In this document: piece by piece, positions 1 through 8,470 of the stretch
Layout: the number at the start of each line of letters is the position of its first letter
How positions within the stretch are numbered: position 1 is the stretch's first letter
DNA from: UBA6244 sp963676875
Lineage (GTDB): Bacteria > Bacteroidota > Bacteroidia > Bacteroidales > F082
Reading direction: 5' to 3'
Assembly (NCBI GenBank): GCA_963676875.1
Contig: OY781436.1
Span: 310,001 to 374,000 of the forward strand
Length of the DNA stretch: 64,000 nucleotides
Made by a program: the position numbers and the translations under genes
The notes under the pieces: generated by a model
Told to the model about the DNA's origin: nothing
The model's database searches: none
The model's input: only the letters and a program-made list of their open reading frames with translations

Positions 1-25
1 CTGCTATGCCGGCTTTAGTCCATTA

Positions 26-1018
26 TTATTTTTTAGAATCGTCTTCCAGGGTTGGGTTCTGCGAAATAGATTCGCGCATTTGGGTGTCGGCCTGGATATT
101 CTTGAATTTATAGTAATCCATGATACCGAGATTTCCTGAGCGGAAGGCTTCTGCAATGGCCATGGGTATTTCAGCTTCTGCCTGTATAACGTTGGCGCGG
201 GCTTCCTGTGCTTTGGCCTTCATTTCTTGTTCGCTGGCTACAGCCATGGCTCTGCGTTCCTCGGCTTTGGCTTGAGCAATATTCTTATCGGCGTTGGCCT
301 GATCCATTTGCAGTTCAGCACCAATATTCTTTCCTATGTCGATATCAGCGATGTCAATTGAAAGAATCTCAAAAGCGGTACCGCTATCGAGACCTTTACC
401 CAAAACCACTTTGGAAATGCTGTCTGGGTTTTCGAGAACAGATTTATGCGAATTGGCCGATCCAATGGATGAAACAATACCTTCACCCACACGCGCCAGC
501 ACAGTTTCTTCACCGGCACCACCAACAAGTTGCTGGATGTTGGCACGTACAGTAACCCTAGCTACGGCAATCAGCTGAATACCGTCTTTGGCTACGGCGG
601 CTACACGTTTGGTATCAATTACTTTTGGGTTAACCGACATTTGAACCGCTTCGAGCACATCGCGTCCGGCCAAATCGATTGCAGTGGCAGTTTTGAAATC
701 AAGTTCAATATTGGCTTTTTCGGCTGAGATGAGCGCCATCACAACCTTTTGAACACGACCTCCGGCCAGATAATGAGCCTCCAGATCGTCACGTTTCAAA
801 CTCAATCCGGCTTTGGTGGAGGTAATCAGACTGTTGACTATAATGCTTGGAGGAACTTTTCGCCAACGCATCAATACCAATTGCAATATGGGAATTTTCA
901 CATCCGAGACCAGTGCAGTAAACCACAGACCCACTGGAATAAAATAAAGCAGTACCCACAATAAAAACAGTACGCCTATACCTAAAGCTACATACACATA
1001 TAATACTTCCATGTTCAA
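26..1018 (-). CDS. floA: Flotillin-like protein FloA (UPF0365)
   Basis: Membrane scaffold protein of the bacterial flotillin family, which organises ordered membrane microdomains. The 330-residue length is normal for FloA. A hydrophobic hairpin lies at about residues 5-40. It is followed by an SPFH/PHB-like region (about 60-230) and a C-terminal Ala/Glu/Lys-rich coiled coil (about 235-300, with repeated EARA-like blocks) that is typical for oligomerisation. The start abuts the stop of the upstream nfeD-like gene with no gap, so the two are almost certainly co-transcribed and translationally coupled. This NfeD-FloA pairing is the usual one in bacteria. Identification is by overall architecture and the neighbour. 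Confidence 0.93.
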   Translation of the reverse strand: MNMEVLYVYVALGIGVLFLLWVLLYFIPVGLWFTALVSDVKIPILQLVLMRWRKVPPSIIVNSLITSTKAGLSLKRDDLEAHYLAGGRVQKVVMALISAEKANIELDFKTATAIDLAGRDVLEAVQMSVNPKVIDTKRVAAVAKDGIQLIAVARVTVRANIQQLVGGAGEETVLARVGEGIVSSIGSANSHKSVLENPDSISKVVLGKGLDSGTAFEILSIDIADIDIGKNIGAELQMDQANADKNIAQAKAEERRAMAVASEQEMKAKAQEARANVIQAEAEIPMAIAEAFRSGNLGIMDYYKFKNIQADTQMRESISQNPTLEDDSKK

Positions 1019-1483
1019 TTAATTTATTTGTTTGATGATAATTTTATTTCCGGAAACTTTGATCACTTCTATTTTTTTATTTGGATCGATAAACTGTGAT
1101 TGAGTAGTCACTTCCAACAATTGATTATTAATTTCAGCCGTACCCCCCGGAGCACACCTCGAAATGGTAATACCCAAATCGCCAACCTGAATATCGGCTT
1201 GTATATTTTGTCCTGCTTTTCCTTTGATTTCAGTTTTTAAGGTGGCCGTTTTCCAGGTCTTCGACCGTAAGGCGACTACCAGTCCAACCAAATTGATGGC
1301 CAGGGTTACTGACAATGCCAAATGACCTGAAATCATTCCCTGATCGCGGTAGGCCACATATACTCCGGCTATCATTAAACCAACACCCAGAATTCCGGCA
1401 ATTCCTGTTCCCGGTATCACCAAAATCTCGAGTAAGAGCATCAAAAACCCTATTAAAACTAATACGATAATGACCGACCACAT
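1019..1483 (-). CDS. NfeD-like membrane protein
   Basis: Short NfeD-family partner of the flotillin. The 154 residues contain two or three transmembrane segments in the first 75 residues, starting at residue 3 and including a PGTGIAGILG turn. A soluble C-terminal part from about residue 85 fits the OB-fold domain of NfeDC (GKAGQNIQADIQVGDLG...). The family partners flotillin/stomatin proteins at the membrane. The short form lacks the ClpP-like protease domain found in long NfeD proteins. It abuts the downstream floA exactly. Confidence 0.9.
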   Translation of the reverse strand: MWSVIIVLVLIGFLMLLLEILVIPGTGIAGILGVGLMIAGVYVAYRDQGMISGHLALSVTLAINLVGLVVALRSKTWKTATLKTEIKGKAGQNIQADIQVGDLGITISRCAPGGTAEINNQLLEVTTQSQFIDPNKKIEVIKVSGNKIIIKQIN

Positions 1484-1516
1484 TTTCTGACTATTTAAAT
1501 TTTACTTTCAACACAA

Positions 1517-1792
1517 TTAATTTAGGGCCACGGTGAGGTCTCTGAAATCAAGTTCACGTTTCATGGCAACCAATTCTTTAAAGGTACCACGCTTTACGGT
1601 ACATTTTCCTTTGTAATGAGCGATCAGCGCACAGTTTTCGGCCTGCATAAAATCATGATTGCATACCTCTACCAACGATTCAATTACGAAATCGAAGGTG
1701 TTTACCTCATCATTAAAAAGAATCAAATGATGAAGTTCTTCTTCCGAGGAAGAGGTTTCCGACGAAACAGATGATTTTTCTTTTGTACTCAT
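1517..1792 (-). CDS. clpS: ATP-dependent Clp protease adaptor ClpS
   Basis: N-degron adaptor that delivers N-end-rule substrates to ClpAP. The ClpS core is clear: LILFNDEVNTFDFVIESL near residues 25-42, then cysteine- and histidine-containing helices. The open frame extends further upstream to 1891, but the ATG at 1792 gives a 91-residue protein of normal ClpS size with a disordered Ser/Glu-rich N-terminus, so that start was chosen. The C-terminus is acidic-hydrophobic (RELDFRDLTVALN). It lies 33 bp upstream of nfeD on the same strand. No functional link is evident. Confidence 0.92.
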   Translation of the reverse strand: MSTKEKSSVSSETSSSEEELHHLILFNDEVNTFDFVIESLVEVCNHDFMQAENCALIAHYKGKCTVKRGTFKELVAMKRELDFRDLTVALN

Positions 1793-2258
1793 GATTATTT
1801 CAAATGACAATTGCACAAAGTTATAAATAAAACCATCGGATGCCTGAGAAATGGTAGTTAATTTCGGGTAAATTTTTCTTGGGTCTGACAAAAGTCACGC
1901 TCAGTTTGTCATCGTGACTACAGTGAAACGGAATGAAGAATCTCCTACAGGTTTATGGGATCAATAGGATCAATATGATCAATGGATTAGTAGGATCAAT
2001 GGGATCAGTGGGATCAAATGATGATCGGACTTCAAGCGTGGACGCTTGAAGCGGGTTGAAATATAAATACATTTAACACCTCTTTCTTTTGCCCGGGAAT
2101 AAATTCCGGGGCTAATTGTCATTCGTACCTACGGTACTTTATCAGTACTTATTACCAACTTCGTCTCCGGACTCCCGACTTCCAACTCCCAACTTCCGAC
2201 TCCCATCTTCCGACTTCCGTCTCCCGACTTCCGACTCCCAACTCCCTACTCCCCTCCT
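1793..2258. repeat. Gene-free spacer with degenerate simple repeats and hairpins
   Basis: A 466-bp stretch with no credible gene. It holds a degenerate GGATCAAT-type repeat (about 1957-2027), a perfect 9-bp inverted repeat with a 4-base loop (2030-2038/2043-2051), a second hairpin around CCCGGG...CCGGGG (2092-2111), and a run of degenerate CTTCCGACTCCCA-like units (about 2163-2256). Such units are commonly scattered between genes in Bacteroidota. They are irregular in length and have no spacers, so this is not a CRISPR. Confidence 0.8.
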
Positions 2259-3776
2259 CTAACTCTTCGGAATTTCCATTATAAAAGATGCACCTTTACC
2301 CTTGGATGATTTCACCGTAATGGGAATGTTGTGGGCATCTACAATTTTTTTCACAATACCCATACCCAGCCCGGTGCCTTTCTCACCATGGGTACCTTGT
2401 GTACTGTCGCGAACAAACCCATGAAATAAATTTTTGGCTACCTCTTCAGGCATACCAACGCCCGAATCTTTCACCGTTAATCGTATCTTATCCCCTTCAT
2501 CCAAGGCACTTACCTCAATGCTTCCACCTTCAGAGGTAAACTTTACTGCATTACCTATCAAATTGTTGAGTACCTGGAGAAAGAGTGTTTTGTCCACATC
2601 TACCATTAGTTTGTCGGCCACCCGGATGATAAATTCAATATTTTTTTCGTGGAGTTTGGGCTTGGCTGTGCGCTCTGCTGCCACCACCAACTCGCGCAAA
2701 GAAACCCTTGAAGTTACTACCTCAAAGTTACCCAACTCCAAATTGGACCAATGGTAAAGTTTATCGTTGTATTCGAGCAAACGAATCATTTCATCACGGA
2801 TATTGTTGATCATTTCGCGGTTAAAGTCGCTTACCTGAGCCAAAAACTCCTTATCTGAGTTAAGCACCTGTGCAATGGCCAGCACCGAGGCCACCGGTGA
2901 ACGCAAATCGTGTGAAACAATGGACACAAACTTATCTTTGTAGTCGAGAAGTTCTTTCAGCTTTCGCTCTGCTTTGGCTAATTTTTCGAAGGCCAGACTT
3001 TGCTCGCGTGCACGTTGTATTAAATCCTGTTCATCGTTAAACTCCTGATATAATGGTTTGATTATCAAATAATTTAATCCATCAAGATTGAGCGCGTAGG
3101 CATTCAGGTAATAGGGTTTATTTTGGGCATCGTTTTCTGTCCATATTCCCGATTTCAGATTGCCCTCCTCCTGATTTTCCCAAAATGATTCAGCTTCGAT
3201 AGCAAATACGTCGATAAATGGGAAAATTTCAGCAAGGACGAATTCCTTGTGCGGTTCGGGAACCACTGGTGACAGCTCAGGAAACCAACGGGGCACCTCG
3301 CCTACCAATGAAAAAAATCCGTTTTGATGCTTTTGAAAAGTGATATAATCCAGCAAATGCAATGCCCCGAAAGGGTTTCCGGTATATATCTTACCGGCGT
3401 GAAGTTGGGTTTCGTTCAGTCGTTGGAGCAGCTGGCGGATATTTTCCACCTCTTTGGTTTGGTCCACAAAAAACACCCAATATTCACCGGTTTCTTCGTT
3501 TTGAGCAATGTGTATGTCGGCAATGGAATCTTTTTTCGTGTGTATTCTGGAAAGCACCGTTGGCACCACCAGAGGGGGAATCATTCCATACAAAGCCGAA
3601 ACCGTATCGCTAATATCGGCGCCCACTTCAGGCGTATCTTCGAGATAATCGGTCGGGTTGCCATACCATCCCGAAATAATACCCTCATCGGAGGTTTTAA
3701 TCATGAGTATTCCGGTAAAGGGCGGTAGCTTATCAATCAGGTATTTGAGTATCTGTTCAGGAAGTATATTCAACAT
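2259..3776 (-). CDS. PAS-domain sensor histidine kinase
   Basis: Soluble histidine kinase of 505 residues without transmembrane segments. The N-terminal half (about 1-250) looks like two PAS-type sensory domains joined by short helices. A coiled linker (about 250-280) precedes the phosphoacceptor helix with the H-box VSHDLRSP near residue 287. The ATPase domain follows, with N-box NLIGNAVKFT (about 409), G1 DSGVGMP (about 440) and G2 GTGLGMG (about 470). It begins 5 bp after the small-GTPase gene and is the last gene of a four-gene operon, so its input may be linked to that GTPase (inference). No cognate response regulator is adjacent. Confidence 0.9.
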   Translation of the reverse strand: MLNILPEQILKYLIDKLPPFTGILMIKTSDEGIISGWYGNPTDYLEDTPEVGADISDTVSALYGMIPPLVVPTVLSRIHTKKDSIADIHIAQNEETGEYWVFFVDQTKEVENIRQLLQRLNETQLHAGKIYTGNPFGALHLLDYITFQKHQNGFFSLVGEVPRWFPELSPVVPEPHKEFVLAEIFPFIDVFAIEAESFWENQEEGNLKSGIWTENDAQNKPYYLNAYALNLDGLNYLIIKPLYQEFNDEQDLIQRAREQSLAFEKLAKAERKLKELLDYKDKFVSIVSHDLRSPVASVLAIAQVLNSDKEFLAQVSDFNREMINNIRDEMIRLLEYNDKLYHWSNLELGNFEVVTSRVSLRELVVAAERTAKPKLHEKNIEFIIRVADKLMVDVDKTLFLQVLNNLIGNAVKFTSEGGSIEVSALDEGDKIRLTVKDSGVGMPEEVAKNLFHGFVRDSTQGTHGEKGTGLGMGIVKKIVDAHNIPITVKSSKGKGASFIMEIPKS

Positions 3777-3781
3777 GTCAA

Positions 3782-4276
3782 CTATTTTATCATCATTTTG
3801 GAAAGCTCTACAAAAGCCTCTTCCACAGAGAAATTTTCCTTGGCACTAGTTTCAATCACCTGCAGACCCTGACCAACCAACTGCTGACGGTGTTCGGCAC
3901 TTATCTCCCAATCGGATTTCAGGTCGGATTTATTGATGAGCACGATACATTTGGCCTGAGGGGCTGCTTGTTTTGCCAGGGATAGAAGTTCGAGTCCCAC
4001 CCTAAATGTTTCACCGCGGGTACCATCCATCACAATGAAATATCCTGAAGCCCCCATCACATAAGAGGCTTTCACTTTCTGAAAATCATCTTCACCGTGG
4101 ATATCCCATAGCAAGAGATTAAGCTGTGCATCACCCACATCCACCAACTTTTGGTCGATTTTTACACCGATGGTGGTTTGATATTTTTCTGAAAAAATAC
4201 TGTTCACAAAACGCTGAACCAAGCTTGTTTTTCCTACGGCAAAGGCACCCAGCATGCATACTTTCTTTTTTATCAT
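3782..4276 (-). CDS. Ras/Rab-like small GTPase
   Basis: Prokaryotic member of the Ras superfamily, 164 residues, essentially a bare G domain. All nucleotide-binding motifs are visible: P-loop GAFAVGKTS (about 8-16), switch I threonine in YQTTIGVK (about 33-40), Walker B/switch II WDIHGEDDF (about 58-66), NKSD (about 115) and ETSAK (about 143). The residue equivalent to the catalytic Gln of Ras (DTAGQ) is Glu here, so intrinsic hydrolysis may be altered. There is no lipidation motif. It overlaps the upstream OmpA-like gene by 4 bp and sits 5 bp before a histidine kinase gene. Prokaryotic relatives such as MglA work with roadblock-type regulators. Confidence 0.92.
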   Translation of the reverse strand: MIKKKVCMLGAFAVGKTSLVQRFVNSIFSEKYQTTIGVKIDQKLVDVGDAQLNLLLWDIHGEDDFQKVKASYVMGASGYFIVMDGTRGETFRVGLELLSLAKQAAPQAKCIVLINKSDLKSDWEISAEHRQQLVGQGLQVIETSAKENFSVEEAFVELSKMMIK

Positions 4277-6063
4277 AGGGTTGCAGGGTTTACATATTTT
4301 ACTTTAAACGACACCGAACGTACCGGCATTTTGTCTTTTCTATCTTCAACAAACACCACTATCGGAACCAGGGTTTCAACAGGAATGCCCTCGGCCACCA
4401 TAAAATCCACAAACTGATCGGCCCGTTGTTGTGCCTTAATGGAATTAGCCTCCGGGTTTCCACTAATGCTGGTATGCGAAATTATTTCGATTGTGGGCAC
4501 CGAATCTTGATCGAAGCTGAAATCCAGCACCGACTTCACCTCACTGATAAGTATATCAAAATCAATTTTTTGCAAACTATCCAACTTCGATTGATTGTAC
4601 TCAAAAATAAAGTAATAATTTTCGATGGCCAGGATACTGCGTTTGACTACTTCGGGAAGGACAGCCACCTCTTTCTTCACAACTGCAAGCCCCTCCTTTT
4701 TCACAACCACATGTTCAATAAAGCGCACTCCTGTCACATCAATCAAAGTAATCCCGGGTATGCTAGGAGCCAACATAAGTGCACGATCCACCCAGATGGT
4801 GTCTGCATTTCCGGTGGCAATCAAGGTATCGTTTCGCAATGTCAGGTCGATGGTAGATGGTGGGGACAATATACGACGAGCACGTTGAAGCACCAGATCG
4901 TATTCCATCGAAATATATTTTTCCAAATTTAGGGTAACATTCGTTTTATCGAATCCAAACTCAGCGAGCATGGCACTCAAATCACCTGTGATGGGATCAC
5001 TTAATCCGTGAATTTGAAATACTCCGTCACTTTTGTTGGTATTTGTAATGACCACTCCTTTGGTTGCCTCCATCTTGTCCACCAATCTACGGAAGCGCAT
5101 CCCGGTTTCAATCTGAATATACGTCCAATAACCAATGGCTCCCAGTAAAATCACCAGAATGGCGATCAACGCATAGGGTGGTTTCTTTTTGGTTTCCTTT
5201 TTTTCTTTTTGCAAACAGGCTTGCAAAAAGCGGTCTTTAGTTGCGAAGACTTCAGTATCTCCCTGAAAACGTTCAAGTTCGTAATTGAAATTAATATGAA
5301 TCGCTTCGATGGCTTCTTTCAGCGTTAACCGCAAATCACCGGGGGCATTTCCCTCCACAATGGCTGCAATAATGGCGTGGGGTCCCTGCTCGATCCAGAT
5401 ATTGAAATCGCCCACGGTAATGGTATCGAGTTGCTCTTCTTTATCACGTTTAAACGAATCCTGAACAAAATCCTTAATAGCCGAAAGCATGGACGAAACC
5501 ATGTCAGCATCGCTAAACTCTTTAAGCTCCTCATCAAAAACCTGATGAAGCAACAAACCGGTGGAACGATGAATGAGAAATACTTGATTTACCTTATAAA
5601 CATAGGCGTGTGAGAGAACAATTTCGGCATATTTTTTACCACTGAACAACGCCTGAAGCCGCCAGCCAATGCGGTTGGGTGAAAATCCGTTTTCAAGGGT
5701 GGTGTTCAGGCTGTCCATCATCCGCTTAATATCTTCCGACACAGCCTTTCGGATGGCAGGCATCATGATGGGAAACAGGATATTGGCCAATGTACGTGGA
5801 TTCTCCCTCACGCTTTGAGTAAGTACCTCTTCGATTAGTTCACGGAAAGTATCCAAATCGATATCGCCTCGCTCATAGAGCCGACGAATGGCCAGAGGAA
5901 GCAGCAAACTGATTTCTTCCGAAAAAAGTTCCGGATCCTGCACCAACCGACTTAGTCGCTGAAGATCCTGACTATCCAGTCCCGTGAGTGCTTTCCTGAG
6001 TTCGGCGAGTTGTCCTGATGAAATATTTTTTAGCATGTTGTTCCTGGTATCACGATCTGTCAT
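4273..6063 (-). CDS. Membrane protein with possible longin/roadblock-like region and OmpA-like C-terminus
   Basis: A 596-residue protein with a cytoplasmic part of about 295 residues, one transmembrane helix (about 296-320, YALIAILVILLGAIGYW) and a long periplasmic part. Within the cytoplasmic part, residues about 150-285 (YKVNQVFLIHRSTGLLLHQ onward) read like the alpha/beta sensor fold of longin/roadblock proteins, which bind small GTPases. This is a by-eye suggestion, not a proven homology. The periplasmic part has a BON-like stretch and ends with an OmpA-like module (EYNQSKLDSL ... AQQRADQFVDFMVAEGI). It overlaps its upstream neighbour by 14 bp and the GTPase gene downstream by 4 bp. It could couple the cell envelope to the GTPase (inference). 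Confidence 0.72.
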   Translation of the reverse strand: MTDRDTRNNMLKNISSGQLAELRKALTGLDSQDLQRLSRLVQDPELFSEEISLLLPLAIRRLYERGDIDLDTFRELIEEVLTQSVRENPRTLANILFPIMMPAIRKAVSEDIKRMMDSLNTTLENGFSPNRIGWRLQALFSGKKYAEIVLSHAYVYKVNQVFLIHRSTGLLLHQVFDEELKEFSDADMVSSMLSAIKDFVQDSFKRDKEEQLDTITVGDFNIWIEQGPHAIIAAIVEGNAPGDLRLTLKEAIEAIHINFNYELERFQGDTEVFATKDRFLQACLQKEKKETKKKPPYALIAILVILLGAIGYWTYIQIETGMRFRRLVDKMEATKGVVITNTNKSDGVFQIHGLSDPITGDLSAMLAEFGFDKTNVTLNLEKYISMEYDLVLQRARRILSPPSTIDLTLRNDTLIATGNADTIWVDRALMLAPSIPGITLIDVTGVRFIEHVVVKKEGLAVVKKEVAVLPEVVKRSILAIENYYFIFEYNQSKLDSLQKIDFDILISEVKSVLDFSFDQDSVPTIEIISHTSISGNPEANSIKAQQRADQFVDFMVAEGIPVETLVPIVVFVEDRKDKMPVRSVSFKVKYVNPATL

Positions 6064-6565
6064 CCTGATCGGCAGTTAGTAAATCGTCGGCCAGCCTGTT
6101 GAACAGACGTGCCAGTTTTTCCTTTTCCAATTTCGATTTATCGATGAGTTCAACCTTTTCTTGTACGGCAGTTAAACGGTCGTTGAGCGTTTTGATGAGT
6201 TCCAAACTGTGGTCATTCAATTGCTTCATCTGGTCTGAGGAATCCTTAATCAAGTTTTTAACCACGTCAATGGACTCCACCATTTGGGTCTGGAAGGCAA
6301 GCACCTCTTTTTGCAGATTTTGGTGTATATCATTTTGTTCCGCTTTGGATGTTTCCAAGGCGGACTCAATGTCTGAAATCTTTTCGTTCACAAATTTTTG
6401 CAGTTCGGTGCGTTGCTCCTGACCATTCTGCTCTAAACGTTGAACAATTTGAGTAATCTCGTCCTTTACCAGACGTACTTGATTCTCAACACTTTCCATT
6501 TCTTCACCAAACAAAATTTCCCTAATGCGTGATAAATTTTCTGCGTCATTCAACTGAGAGGCCAT
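6050..6565 (-). CDS. Coiled-coil protein of the GTPase operon
   Basis: A 171-residue, highly charged protein predicted to be almost entirely helical coiled coil from about residue 20 to 150 (heptads rich in Glu/Lys/Leu/Gln, e.g. EITQIVQRLEQNGQ). It has no signal peptide or membrane segment. It is the first gene of the operon and overlaps the OmpA-like gene by 14 bp, so tight coupling is expected. It is probably a structural or oligomerising partner of the membrane protein or GTPase. No family was recognised. Confidence 0.75.
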   Translation of the reverse strand: MASQLNDAENLSRIREILFGEEMESVENQVRLVKDEITQIVQRLEQNGQEQRTELQKFVNEKISDIESALETSKAEQNDIHQNLQKEVLAFQTQMVESIDVVKNLIKDSSDQMKQLNDHSLELIKTLNDRLTAVQEKVELIDKSKLEKEKLARLFNRLADDLLTADQDDRS

Positions 6566-6782
6566 TGTAGTAAATTTTAAGATTTGATAGCTAAGTCACA
6601 TCCATCCTATGAAAGTGTCCTTGGCAAATATAATATAACTTCTTTACCCACACATCCGCAGATACCACATAGATATCCTAACACGCACCCTTTCGGAGAA
6701 AAAAGGTTGATAAAAATTTTGAGTTTTTGCAAATTGATGAACCCTATGTACAGTCGAAAAAGTTTACTTTTAGGAATACACA

Positions 6783-7370
6783 TTAAGGTCTGATAGTTAC
6801 CCAACTGGGAAACTCACGAACAGCACCTGATGAGGTTTTATAGGAGGGCTTAATTTTTACTGAAAGACCCATTTCTTGTAATTTGGCCTTATCTTCCATA
6901 CCAAAAACCATGTTCAGCAATTTGGGAAGTGATTTACTTTGCAACATTTTCAGCAAATCAATCGCCACCGTAATGGGGAAATTAGCAGCACTGTTGGGCA
7001 TCACCTGAATGCTGCGATTAAGCTGTCCTCCAACGAATTCAGTATCATCGAGAAAAACTTTCCAGCCCATACCTGCTATTCCGGCCGATTTACTGTTGTT
7101 GTTTCGGGCTCGTACGTCCACTTCCATTTTAGCCGGAAGGTTACCGTTCATCACACGCTGTCCGAGGGTCATCATATCACCTACTCCCAGATCGGAGGCA
7201 CTGCGAATATTGGTAAAGTCTATACCGCCAATTTCGGTAATTCGTACGCCGGTAAGGGAAAAATCGCACTGGGTAAAGCGCTCTGTTTCAGCAGCCTGCT
7301 CAAGTAATTCGCAGGAAGTGGTAAAGGCAGTCAAGAACAAAACAGCAAAGGCAAAAAATAATCTTCTCAT
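6783..7370 (-). CDS. LEA type 2-like lipoprotein
   Basis: Predicted lipoprotein of 195 residues with a signal peptide and lipobox TTSC (Cys20). The mature part reads like a water-stress/LEA-2 beta-sandwich: an alternating strand pattern with VDVRARNNNSKSAGI and a GWKVFLDDTEFVGG stretch, which resembles Bacteroidota LEA type 2 lipoproteins. It follows 217 bp of spacer downstream of the coiled-coil gene's start and is transcribed on its own. Function is unknown. The family assignment is by pattern only. Confidence 0.7.
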   Translation of the reverse strand: MRRLFFAFAVLFLTAFTTSCELLEQAAETERFTQCDFSLTGVRITEIGGIDFTNIRSASDLGVGDMMTLGQRVMNGNLPAKMEVDVRARNNNSKSAGIAGMGWKVFLDDTEFVGGQLNRSIQVMPNSAANFPITVAIDLLKMLQSKSLPKLLNMVFGMEDKAKLQEMGLSVKIKPSYKTSSGAVREFPSWVTIRP

Positions 7371-7594
7371 GGTTTTAGTTTAATATGGGGCAAAATTAGG
7401 CAAATTTCTTGACGGGGAAACTCAGGCATGTGGTTTTGCCAATTTCACATTTAAACTACAAAGATGTTACAGATTGAATGAATAATTGCGGTTTCTATCT
7501 AAATACCAATCTATTCGACTTTCATCAAACCCTACCCCCAACAAAATAACTTCACCACATCTTCGTTTAAATTGTCAAACGAAAGTATTCTTCT

Positions 7595-7602
7595 TATTTT
7601 TG
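7595..7602 (+). promoter_or_regulatory. Possible -7 element TATTTTTG just before a start codon
   Basis: TATTTTTG matches the Bacteroidota -7 consensus TAnnTTTG, with a TTG 20 bp upstream (7572-7574). It lies only 4 bp before the ATG at 7607. Transcription would therefore start on or after that ATG, which would make the message leaderless or favour the in-frame ATG at 7631. Confidence 0.35.
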
Positions 7603-7606
7603 CCTC

Positions 7607-8461
7607 ATGATATTTGACAAAACTAAACATATGGCCTTGACGGGTTTTCTGGGATTGGTGCTGCTTTCATTTACTTTTCAGGCGTGTAGCTCAGAAAGAA
7701 AACTGGCGGTTGCTTACACAAAAAAAGCGTCTTCCATTCATTTGATGGTACTCAAACCTAGCAAGCTTTTTAAGGTCAACCAAAAACTATATCTCCTCGA
7801 TTCGCTTGGCCCCGTTACCGATGAAAACCGAGAAAAGGTTCTGCTCGACAACAGCCTGTTTTTGAAAGACATCAACGATTCGTTGTTTATTGCCAACTAT
7901 ATGCTGGGATATACATCTGAACTTACCAAATTTGGTTTTAAGGTGTTTGACGAATCGCAAATGGATGCTTTTATGTCGCTGGATTCCAATGCAGTTCAAA
8001 TTTCGTTGGCACAGGTGGAACTGGAAGAAAACCTTTATACTTTCCGTGATGAAATCCAGATGTTCGGACAAAATTACTACCACGACCACAACCTGAATGC
8101 TGTTTACGTGAACTCTTGGTTTGAGATTTCCGCTTTCAATCACCAAACTGCCGACAACCACATCTATTTTGCCACCGACATGCTGGTGGACCAGGTGGAT
8201 GGTGTTTTCGACTACGACCAGTTTGCAGGTGAAATGCGGTATATGTACAATATCGACTCCCTTAATACCGACATGTTGTACGATTTCGCTTACGATTTGG
8301 GGAGAGTATATGCAGGCTACACCTTCGACTATTTGCTCAATTCAGAACTCGACCGTCTGATACCTGCCGAAAAACGAACCGAAAAGTATTGGCGATACGA
8401 CCCCTACTCACACACTTTCTTTTTGGCCGAAGACGACCGCTTTGTTTCGTTGGACGAATAG
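7607..8461 (+). CDS. Predicted lipoprotein of unknown function
   Basis: A 284-residue protein with an N-terminal hydrophobic segment and a lipobox-like FQAC (Cys27), so probably an outer-membrane or periplasmic lipoprotein. The mature part is rich in Asp, Tyr and Phe and has no recognised motif. Short acidic loops (DLGRVYAGYTFDYLL) suggest an alpha/beta secreted domain. The ATG at 7607 keeps a basic n-region (DKTKH). The in-frame ATG at 7631 is an alternative if the promoter element at 7595 is real. It converges on dgt with only 9 bp between stops. No function is proposed. Confidence 0.75.
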   Translation: MIFDKTKHMALTGFLGLVLLSFTFQACSSERKLAVAYTKKASSIHLMVLKPSKLFKVNQKLYLLDSLGPVTDENREKVLLDNSLFLKDINDSLFIANYMLGYTSELTKFGFKVFDESQMDAFMSLDSNAVQISLAQVELEENLYTFRDEIQMFGQNYYHDHNLNAVYVNSWFEISAFNHQTADNHIYFATDMLVDQVDGVFDYDQFAGEMRYMYNIDSLNTDMLYDFAYDLGRVYAGYTFDYLLNSELDRLIPAEKRTEKYWRYDPYSHTFFLAEDDRFVSLDE

Positions 8462-8470
8462 ACGAAACCC

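Noticed and set aside
1957..2256. CRISPR-like array between clpS and the PAS kinase
   Set aside because: Units are 7-13 bp, degenerate and without spacers of constant length, and no cas genes are near.
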